Shown one piece after another: positions 1 to 5,885 of a DNA stretch of 8,259 nucleotides (its first letter is position 1; each line of letters begins with the position of its first letter). The DNA is taken from the NCBI GenBank assembly GCA_009726075.1, contig WLND01000048.1, positions 1-8,259 on the forward strand. Reading direction: 5' to 3'. The translations under genes were made by a program, and so were the position numbers. Source of the DNA: Actinomycetota bacterium (GTDB taxonomy: Bacteria; Actinomycetota; Actinomycetes; S36-B12). The notes under the pieces are model-generated. The model had not been told where the DNA came from, searched no databases, and saw nothing but the letters and a program-made list of their open reading frames with translations.

Positions 1-396
1 CATGCCCGGCAGGGCGAGGGCGAGACCTGCGGCGTTGCGGTCGAGTGCGCCATGGACACCGTCGCGATGCTCGACGTCGTCAAGGGCACCTACGTTCCGT
101 GGCCCCGGATCGAGAGCGACGACTACCTCATGACCACCGGCTCGGCCCGCCCGCTCGAGGATGCCTTCCGCATCGCCCACCAGCAGATGGTGCTCTGGGT
201 TGCCGAGCTCACCGGCCAGAGCGTCATCGACGCCTATCAACTCGTGTCGCAGGCGGCGCTCACCCCCATCGCCAACGTGGTCGACACCGCTTACACGGTG
301 GTCTGCAAGTTCCCCAAGAACCTCCTCAAGGGTGCTGTCGCCATGGGCGGCATGCATGCCGCGATGCGAAAGGCGGCCTCGACGTGGCGCGCGTGA
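1..396 (+). CDS. Acetamidase/formamidase family hydrolase, C-terminal part (5' end outside window)
   Basis: The reading frame is open from base 1, so the start lies to the left; 131 C-terminal residues are visible. They begin with HARQGEGETCGVAVEC, which matches the conserved HAxQGDGExCGxAIE block of the acetamidase/formamidase (FmdA/AmdA) family. Further on, an amphipathic stretch (MVLWVAELTGQSVIDAYQLV) and a TPIANVVDTAYTVVCKFPK-like segment correspond to the family C-terminus, where xxQVVDxxxxVxAxxPK is typical. Family members hydrolyse short amides to the carboxylate and ammonia in the cytosol; the actual substrate here cannot be read from the fragment. The stop codon (394-396) lies inside the start region of the next gene, so the gene looks like an upstream member of the dehydratase operon. 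The ATG at 52 falls inside the conserved domain and is not a genuine start. The family call is firm; substrate specificity is open. Confidence 0.82.
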   Translation, partial: HARQGEGETCGVAVECAMDTVAMLDVVKGTYVPWPRIESDDYLMTTGSARPLEDAFRIAHQQMVLWVAELTGQSVIDAYQLVSQAALTPIANVVDTAYTVVCKFPKNLLKGAVAMGGMHAAMRKAASTWRA

Positions 397-818
397 CCCG
401 ATTCGAGATCGACCTCGACCTGGCCCGCTCGATGGCCGAGGCCGCCCGCAGCGCCGCGACGGCCGACGGGTCGCTCGTATCGGTCGCGGTCGTCGACGCA
501 GGCGGGCACCTCGTCGTATTCGAGCGCATGGACGGGGCAGAGATCGCAGGCCCGGTGCTCGCCAGAGACAAGGCCTTCACGGCCGTGGCCCATCGCGTCG
601 CGACCCACGAGCTCACCGCACTCGTCGGCCCCGGCGCCGAGCTCGCCGGGATGAACTCAGCCGACCAGGGCCGATACATCGCGTTCGGCGGCGGTCTGCC
701 CCTCTGGGACGGCGACAGGGTCGTCGGGGCAGTCGGCGTCAGCGGCGGAACCAGCGCTCAGGACATAGCCGCAGCCACGGCAGCCCATGGGGTCTTCCTG
801 AAGGCTCGGTCGTCGTGA
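384..818 (+). CDS. GlcG/HbpS-like (PduO C-terminal type) small protein
   Basis: This 144-residue protein is a single GlcG/HbpS domain (DUF336, the heme-binding fold also found at the C-terminus of PduO). Visible signatures are VAVVDAGGHLV (about 34-44) followed by RMDGA, a conserved lysine in ARDKAFTA (about 60-67), and FGGGLPLWDG...GAVGVSGG (about 101-122). Family members occur next to glycolate, propanediol and other oxidative or B12-dependent pathways; some bind heme, some may bind corrinoid, and the biochemical role is generally unclear. In Pdu operons this domain is normally fused behind an ATP:cob(I)alamin adenosyltransferase, but here it stands alone. Two GTG starts are possible. The one at 384 has AAAGG (369-373) about 10 bases upstream; the one at 393 forms a GTGA overlap with the amidase stop and gives 141 residues. 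The 3' end overlaps the dehydratase start by four bases (GTGA). There is no signal peptide, so it is probably cytosolic. Confidence 0.87.
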   Translation: MARVTRFEIDLDLARSMAEAARSAATADGSLVSVAVVDAGGHLVVFERMDGAEIAGPVLARDKAFTAVAHRVATHELTALVGPGAELAGMNSADQGRYIAFGGGLPLWDGDRVVGAVGVSGGTSAQDIAAATAAHGVFLKARSS

Positions 819-3061
819 CCCAGGCCCGTCCGATCGGACGCTTCCGCTTCATGGACGAGCAACGCGTCAACCTCGACGGATTCGCCCGAGAGGACCCGCA
901 GCTCGGACTCGTCGCGTTCAACTCCCCGAGCGACCCGACCCCGTCCCTGGTGATCGAAGGGGGAGTCGTCATCGAGATGGACTCCAAGCCGGCCGCCGAC
1001 TTCGACATCGTCGACGCGTTCATCGCCACCCACGCCCTCGACCACGCGGTGGCGCAGGAGGCAATGGCGCTCGACGACCTCGACTATGCCCGCATGATCG
1101 TCGACCCGAATGTGGCTCGAGCCGAGGTCGTTCGGCTTGCCGGGGGCATGACCCCGGCGAAGCTCGCCCGGGCCCTGGCGACCCTGCGCCCGGCCGAGCT
1201 CGTCATCGCCATGACCAAGTGCCGGGCCCGGCGCACCCCGAGCAACCAGGCCCACGTGACCAACCGCTCCGATGACCCGCTGCTCCTCGCCGCCGATGCG
1301 GCCACCGCCGCGGCCTTTGGCTTCCGCGAGCTCGAGACCACAGTGCCGGTGCTCGGCGATGCCCCGTCCAATGCGATCGCCGTGAGCATCGGTGCCGCGG
1401 TCGGCTCGCCCGGCATCCTCATCCAGTGCTCGGTCGAGGAGGCACTCGAACTCGAGCTCGGCATGCGGGGCCTCGTGTCGTACGCCGAGACCGTCTCGCT
1501 CTACGGCACCGAGCAGATCTTCATCGACGGCGACGACACCCCGTGGTCGAAGGCATTCCTCACCTCGGCCTACGCCAGTCGCGGGATCAAGATGCGCGTG
1601 ACCTCCGGCGGCGGCTCCGAGGCCCTCATGGGCAGCGCCGAGGGCTGCTCGATGTTCTACCTCGAGGCCCGGTGCGTTGCCCTCGCGCGGGCGATCGGCT
1701 CGCAGGGCGTGCAGAACGGCGGCATCGACTCGGCCTCGGTCGCGGGCTCAGTGCCGGGCGGCGTGCGCAGCCTCATGGCCGAGAACCTCATGGTCATGGT
1801 TCGCAACCTCGAGGCCTGCACGGGCAACGATGCGCTTATGAGCGAATCCGACGTCCGTCGAACCTCACGAACCCACCCGATCTTCATCGGTGGCTCCGAC
1901 TTCATCTGCAGCGGCTTCGGCTCCATCCAGCGCTACGACAACATGTTCGGGCCGAGCCAGTGGAACTCCGAGGACATCGACGACTTCCTGGCGATGCAGC
2001 GCGACTGGGGTGTCGATGCGGGGCTTCGCACGGCCGCCGAGCCCGACGTTGCCCGCCTGCGACGCCGTGCGGCCGAGGCGGTGCGCGACGTCTACCGAGT
2101 GCTCGGGCTCGCCGACTTCACCGACGAGTGGCTCGAGCAGGCCGTCGATGCGGCCGGATCCAAGGACGTCCCCGACGCCGACCTCATGACCCCGCTCACG
2201 GCATCGCGACTCATCCGCGACACCAACGTGACGATGCTCGATGTCATACGCGCCCTCGATGACTGCGGCTACGACATCGAGGCCCAGCGCCTGCTCGAGA
2301 TGCTGCACGCACGAGTCGAGGGCCACTACCTCCAGACGGCGGCGATCTTCACCGAGGGGATGCAGGTCCTCTCACTGGTCACCGACCCCAACGACTACAC
2401 CGGCCCCGGCACCGGCTACACCCCGACCGCCGCGAGGCAGTTGGAGATCGACAGCATCCGCCAGCAGAAGTCGGTCGATGACCTCCGCGGCAGCCAGCAG
2501 GCAGCGGCCTCGGCCCGACTCAGCGCCACCGGGTTCGCATCGCCCGGCACCGATCCACGCGACGTCGTGATCGGGGTCTCGCCCGCCACGGCACGGGCCA
2601 TCTGGCGAACACTGTGCGGACTCACCGTCGACGAGGCGCTCGACGAGCTGCTCGCGGGCCTCGAGGAGGAGGGGTGCACCGGTCGGATCGTCCGCTTCAA
2701 CGACACGATCGACCTCGGGCTCATCGGCCTCAAGGCCGCCCGGCTCGCCGGCTCCGGTATCGGCATCGGACTCCAGGCCAAGGGCACCGCGCTCATCCAC
2801 CGGCGTGACCTCACGCCCCTCGCCAACCTCGAGCTGTACAGCGTCGCCCCCTCCCTCACCCGCGGCGCCTACCGTCAGATGGGGATCAACGCCGGACGCC
2901 ACGCGAAGGGGTCGACCCCGGAGCCGGGCAGAAACCCCTATTCGGACGAGGCCATCGAGGCCAGGTACCACACGACCGTCGTGGCCCTCGTGGCCATCGA
3001 ACGCGAATGCTGCGACCCAGCGGGCTTCCCCGAGTCGCTGACCCTGGCGGAGGAACGCTGA
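815..3061 (+). CDS. pduCD: B12-dependent diol/glycerol dehydratase, fused large and medium subunits
   Basis: A 748-residue chain. Residues 1 to about 545 are the large (PduC/DhaB) subunit, a TIM barrel holding the active site. About 546-579 is an Ala/Ser/Gln-rich linker, and 580-748 is the medium (PduD/DhaC) subunit, recognisable from DVVIGVSP, GSGIGIGLQAKGT and LANLELY. The family converts 1,2-diols to aldehydes (glycerol to 3-hydroxypropanal) by an adenosylcobalamin radical mechanism. Compared from memory with K. oxytoca PddA, the active-site region aligns ungapped at +4: Gln145, His147, Glu174, Glu225, Gln300, Asp339 and Ser366 match Gln141, His143, Glu170, Glu221, Gln296, Asp335 and Ser362. 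However, pocket residues Ser301 and Gln336 are Asp305 and Ala340. PduD's N-terminal encapsulation peptide is absent. The GTG at 815 overlaps the previous stop (GTGA), has GAAGG at 800-804, and retains the RF motif aligning with the PduC N-terminus; the ATG at 851 is less likely. Identity is very secure, substrate is not. Confidence 0.95.
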   Translation: MTQARPIGRFRFMDEQRVNLDGFAREDPQLGLVAFNSPSDPTPSLVIEGGVVIEMDSKPAADFDIVDAFIATHALDHAVAQEAMALDDLDYARMIVDPNVARAEVVRLAGGMTPAKLARALATLRPAELVIAMTKCRARRTPSNQAHVTNRSDDPLLLAADAATAAAFGFRELETTVPVLGDAPSNAIAVSIGAAVGSPGILIQCSVEEALELELGMRGLVSYAETVSLYGTEQIFIDGDDTPWSKAFLTSAYASRGIKMRVTSGGGSEALMGSAEGCSMFYLEARCVALARAIGSQGVQNGGIDSASVAGSVPGGVRSLMAENLMVMVRNLEACTGNDALMSESDVRRTSRTHPIFIGGSDFICSGFGSIQRYDNMFGPSQWNSEDIDDFLAMQRDWGVDAGLRTAAEPDVARLRRRAAEAVRDVYRVLGLADFTDEWLEQAVDAAGSKDVPDADLMTPLTASRLIRDTNVTMLDVIRALDDCGYDIEAQRLLEMLHARVEGHYLQTAAIFTEGMQVLSLVTDPNDYTGPGTGYTPTAARQLEIDSIRQQKSVDDLRGSQQAAASARLSATGFASPGTDPRDVVIGVSPATARAIWRTLCGLTVDEALDELLAGLEEEGCTGRIVRFNDTIDLGLIGLKAARLAGSGIGIGLQAKGTALIHRRDLTPLANLELYSVAPSLTRGAYRQMGINAGRHAKGSTPEPGRNPYSDEAIEARYHTTVVALVAIERECCDPAGFPESLTLAEER
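3049..3054 (+). promoter_or_regulatory. Shine-Dalgarno site of the dehydratase small subunit
   Basis: GGAGGA lies six bases before the ATG at 3061, inside the last codons of the fused dehydratase gene. It decides the small-subunit start against the upstream in-frame ATG at 3007, and it is the strongest ribosome-binding site in the operon. Confidence 0.7.
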
Positions 3062-3417
3062 TGACAACCGCGAAATCAGGGAAGCCGCTGACTGAGGTCA
3101 CCCTTGACGCGCTCCGGGCCGGCGACCTCGAGATCGACGACGTCCGAATCCACCCCGACACCCTCGCTGCCCAGGCGCGGGTCGCTGCAGACCACGGCAA
3201 TCCGCAGCTGGCCGAGAACTTCCTCCGGGCCGCCGAACTCACCCTGCTGCCGGACGACCGGGTCATGGCCATCTACGAGGCATTGCGCCCCCGGCGCTCC
3301 ACGGCGCTGGACCTTGCGGCGATCGCCGATGAGCTCGAGGGCCTCGGAGCCGCCCGAAATGCCGCGCTCATCAGGGAGGCAGCGCAGGTCTACCAGGCCC
3401 GAAACCTGCTGCTGTGA
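3061..3417 (+). CDS. pduE: Diol/glycerol dehydratase small subunit
   Basis: This 118-residue protein is the small (gamma) subunit of the B12-dependent dehydratase, which packs on the large subunit to complete the holoenzyme. Diagnostic blocks are RIHPDTLAAQARVA (about 29-42), NFLRAAELTLLPDDR (about 53-67), IYEALRPRRST (about 71-81) and a C-terminal IREAAQVY. All match PduE/DhaE order and spacing. It is much shorter than enterobacterial PduE (about 170 residues). The roughly 50 residues missing are the N-terminal extension, linked in the microcompartment enzymes to low solubility and packaging, which fits a soluble, unencapsulated enzyme. The start overlaps the fused subunit's stop by one base (TGATG) and has a strong ribosome-binding site, pointing to coupled translation that would balance subunits. 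Its stop in turn overlaps the reactivase start. Confidence 0.94.
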   Translation: MTTAKSGKPLTEVTLDALRAGDLEIDDVRIHPDTLAAQARVAADHGNPQLAENFLRAAELTLLPDDRVMAIYEALRPRRSTALDLAAIADELEGLGAARNAALIREAAQVYQARNLLL

Positions 3418-5144
3418 CCCTTATCGCCGGCATCGACATCGGCAACGCAACGACCGAGATCGTCATCGCCGATGGGGCCCGCCACCCTGCGCAGCCGATC
3501 GCCTGGGATCGCGCGCCGACCCGCGGCATCAAGGGCTCGGCGGAGGCATCGATGGGCGCGGCCCGCCTGCTGGCCCGCTTGGAGCGGCGCCTCGGCGCGC
3601 ACTGCGATCTCGCGGTCCTGACCCCTCAGCGTCCGGTGACCACCCGGCGCATCGACCTCGAGCCGCGAGCAGTCGACACCGGGCTGCTCCGGCTGCTGGC
3701 CACCGGCTCGGCCACCCCCGCCGGCCTCGGCCACGGCGTCGGCCGCCCGGTCGACATCGACGAATCGACGACCACGGCATCGGCGGACGAAGGCACCATC
3801 ATTCTGGTCGCCCGCGACCCGCTGGGGTTTCGGGCAACGGTTGCCTCTGTGCTGCGCTGGCAGGGGGCCGGGCATTCGATCGCGGGCCTGCTGCTCGCCG
3901 GCGACGAGGCACACCTGGTGAGCTCGCGACTCGGCTCGGCGTTGCCGATCATCGACTGCGTCGATGCGGCGCTGGCGCTGAGCTGCGAGCGCATTGCCCT
4001 CGAGGTTGCCGCGCCCGGGCAGCACGTCAGGGCACTCGGCGATGCCATCTGGCTCGCCGATGCCCTCGCGGTCGCACCCGAAACCCACGGGCACGCCCGG
4101 GCCGTCTGCGAGCTCACGCGCGGCCATCGAAGTGCGGTGATCGGCAGACTCCAGTCCTCGGCCCAGGTGGCAACCCCTGCGGTCGAGGAGGCGAGCGTCG
4201 TTTACGGCGACGGCAGTCGATCGACGTTCGGCCAAGCCGCCGCTCGCCTCGCCGAGCTCCCGGTGGGCTCGGTTCGCGGATACCGGCAACCACCCGCCGA
4301 CCTCGTCCTGGCTGACGACCTGTGGATCGCCGATCTCGGCCTGCTCGGCCAGATCCCCGGGATGCGCGCCGGATCGGTGCAGGCCCGTCGCCTCATCGTC
4401 GCCGTGCTCGAGGCCGACCGGGGTGCCGGCGATCAATTCGGGGCATTCACGCAGGCCTGGCCCGGTGAGGTCGCCATGCTCTCCACCGAGGCGCACGCGG
4501 CGCGCACCGGCGCGCTCACCACCCCGGGGGCTCGGCCCGATGCCCTCGTCGTCGATCTCGGCGGCGGCACGATCGACATCGTCGGGGCGGCCGAGCAGGC
4601 AGCGTCAGCGCCCGGGTCGGGTGACCTGCTCACCACGGCCGTCGCGCGGGCCCTGTCGATCTCGGCCGGTGCCGCCGAATGGGTCAAGCGCGGCCCGGCG
4701 TCGCGCGTCGATGCTCCGCAGATCGTCACCGACGAGTCGGGCGAACGACGCTTCCTCGACGTCACTGCGCCCCAAGGTTCGGTCGGCTGGCTCGTTGCGC
4801 CCGGGCCGAGCGGCCCCCTGCCCTTCTCACGCGGCCTGTCGGTCGCCGAGTGGCGGACCATCCGGATCACGGTGAAGCAGATGGTGTTCGCGGGCAATGT
4901 ACGGCGCATCATGTCGAACACGCACCAGTTCGCGGATCCGTCCGACCTCATCATCGTGGGCGGACCGGCCGGCGACGACGAGATTCTCGAGACCCTCGCC
5001 GGCGTGGTCCCGTCGGCGGTGCTCGGACGAGCCAACGTCGCCGGCGTGCTCGGGCATCGCTGGGCCGTCGCCTACGGGCTGGTGCTCGCCGGTCAGGCGC
5101 GCTCCTCCGCGATGGAGTTGCCCCCGTCGACCACGATGCACTGA
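3414..5144 (+). CDS. pduG: Diol dehydratase-reactivating factor, large (ATPase) subunit
   Basis: This 576-residue protein is the DdrA/PduG/DhaF-type reactivase, an actin/Hsp70-like ATPase. It uses ATP to release damaged cobalamin from inactivated dehydratase so that fresh adenosylcobalamin can bind. Visible motifs are the N-terminal phosphate-binding GIDIGNATTE (6-15), the GIKGS segment, the GLGHG stretch, the PIIDCVD region of the middle domain, GALTTPGARPDALVVDLGGG with a second phosphate loop around 380-388, and a late LIIVGGPAGDDEI. Length is slightly below the 600-610 residues of enterobacterial forms. The GTG start makes a GTGA overlap with the small-subunit stop. The small partner subunit (DdrB/PduH), which normally exchanges with the dehydratase medium subunit, is not encoded next to it. 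The last 15 or so residues lie beyond the conserved end (AVAYGLVLAGQ) and are antisense to the convergent SDR gene. Function is well supported by both family and neighbourhood. Confidence 0.92.
   Translation: MTLIAGIDIGNATTEIVIADGARHPAQPIAWDRAPTRGIKGSAEASMGAARLLARLERRLGAHCDLAVLTPQRPVTTRRIDLEPRAVDTGLLRLLATGSATPAGLGHGVGRPVDIDESTTTASADEGTIILVARDPLGFRATVASVLRWQGAGHSIAGLLLAGDEAHLVSSRLGSALPIIDCVDAALALSCERIALEVAAPGQHVRALGDAIWLADALAVAPETHGHARAVCELTRGHRSAVIGRLQSSAQVATPAVEEASVVYGDGSRSTFGQAAARLAELPVGSVRGYRQPPADLVLADDLWIADLGLLGQIPGMRAGSVQARRLIVAVLEADRGAGDQFGAFTQAWPGEVAMLSTEAHAARTGALTTPGARPDALVVDLGGGTIDIVGAAEQAASAPGSGDLLTTAVARALSISAGAAEWVKRGPASRVDAPQIVTDESGERRFLDVTAPQGSVGWLVAPGPSGPLPFSRGLSVAEWRTIRITVKQMVFAGNVRRIMSNTHQFADPSDLIIVGGPAGDDEILETLAGVVPSAVLGRANVAGVLGHRWAVAYGLVLAGQARSSAMELPPSTTMH
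5093..5144. other. Convergent coding overlap (tail-to-tail, 52 bases)
   Basis: The reactivase ends at the TGA at 5142-5144 on the + strand, while the SDR ends at the TGA at 5095-5093 on the - strand, so 52 bases code on both strands. The SDR part is the conserved C-terminal sheet (VTGQCIVVDGG). The + strand tail (ARSSAMELPPSTTMH) is not part of the reactivase family core. There is no space for, and I see no sign of, an intrinsic terminator for either operon here. Confidence 0.85.
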
Positions 5145-5881
5145 CCGGTCACATAGGCGGCGCCCGGCGTGCAGAGCCAGGCGATCGCCGAGGCAACCTC
5201 GCCCGGCGAGGCACTGCGACCAACCGGCACGCTCGCCCCCTGTGCTGCCTCGGCCGGCGTCTGCGAACCGGTCTCGATCCAGCCGGGGGCCACGGCGTTG
5301 CAGGTGACTCCGAACGCCGCGTAGTCGAGGGCGACCGATCTGGTCAGCCCGACCATGCCGGCCTTCGCGGCCGCGTAGGCCGGCTCATGCCGCATTGCCA
5401 TGAGCGGGCCGGTGACGCTCGCCACGTTGACGATGCGTCCCCAGCGCGCCTCGGCCATGGTCGCGATCGCCGCCCGCGAGACGAGGAACGCGGTGTCGAG
5501 ATTGCGGTGCATGCCGGCGCGCCAGCGATCAAGGCTCATGGCGGTGAGTTCGCCCGATTCGACCGTCGTGCCGGTGCTCACCATGCCCGCGTTGTTCACG
5601 ACGATGTCAAGGCGTGAGTGCCGCTCGAGGAGGTCGGTCGTGACCGACTGGACCGCGTCCTCATCGGTCAGGTCGACCACATGGCCGAACGAGGCAAAGC
5701 CCAGGGCGCCGAGCTCATTGACCCGCTCCTGGACCCGTGACGTGGTTGCCGTGATCTCGACCCGCGCCCCGAGCTCAGCGAGCGCTCGGGCAGTGGCGAA
5801 TCCGATGCCGGACGGCGAGCCCGCGCCCGTGACGAGTGCGACCCGGCCCTCGAGCGACCAAGCCTTCGGGAGCCTGGCCAC
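5093..5881 (-). CDS. Short-chain dehydrogenase/reductase (SDR)
   Basis: A 262-residue classical-type SDR, an NAD(P)H-dependent oxidoreductase with a Rossmann fold. The cofactor loop is TGAGSPSGIG (18-27), two residues longer than the usual TGxxxGIG. Other motifs are DLTD (70-73), NNAG (96-99), the catalytic tetrad Asn127, Ser155, Tyr169 and Lys173 (YAAAK), an APGWIET segment, and the C-terminal VTGQCIVVDGG. Such proteins are often labelled 3-oxoacyl-ACP reductase, but the real substrate is a hydroxyl or carbonyl compound that cannot be named. The GTG at 5881 was chosen because it follows the aminotransferase stop by four bases and leaves a normal short N-terminus; the ATG at 5941 would add a non-homologous extension lying within the aminotransferase gene. 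The two genes form an operon, which suggests consecutive steps, for example alcohol oxidation and transamination of the resulting carbonyl. This link is inference. Confidence 0.88.
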   Translation of the reverse strand: MARLPKAWSLEGRVALVTGAGSPSGIGFATARALAELGARVEITATTSRVQERVNELGALGFASFGHVVDLTDEDAVQSVTTDLLERHSRLDIVVNNAGMVSTGTTVESGELTAMSLDRWRAGMHRNLDTAFLVSRAAIATMAEARWGRIVNVASVTGPLMAMRHEPAYAAAKAGMVGLTRSVALDYAAFGVTCNAVAPGWIETGSQTPAEAAQGASVPVGRSASPGEVASAIAWLCTPGAAYVTGQCIVVDGGNSIAEERA

Positions 5882-5885
5882 GGGT

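Noticed and set aside
45..383. Upstream extension of the GlcG-like frame
   Set aside because: It overlaps the conserved amidase domain in another frame and has the His/Arg-rich look of shadow coding; the family domain starts after about 393.
161..814. Upstream extension of the dehydratase frame (218 extra residues)
   Set aside because: It is Arg/Pro/Ser-rich out-of-frame translation of the amidase and GlcG-like genes. The dehydratase family N-terminus begins just after 815.
3390..4496. 368-codon open frame on the - strand
   Set aside because: It is antisense to the reactivase ATPase, with a composition typical of shadow frames in GC-rich DNA and no recognisable domain.
5095..5160. Search for a bidirectional intrinsic terminator between the convergent operons
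   Set aside because: No GC-rich hairpin followed by T-residues was found; both strands are coding to the stops.
4679..5617. 312-codon open frame on the + strand spanning the convergent junction
   Set aside because: It crosses two real genes in wrong frames and shows only Arg/His-rich shadow sequence.
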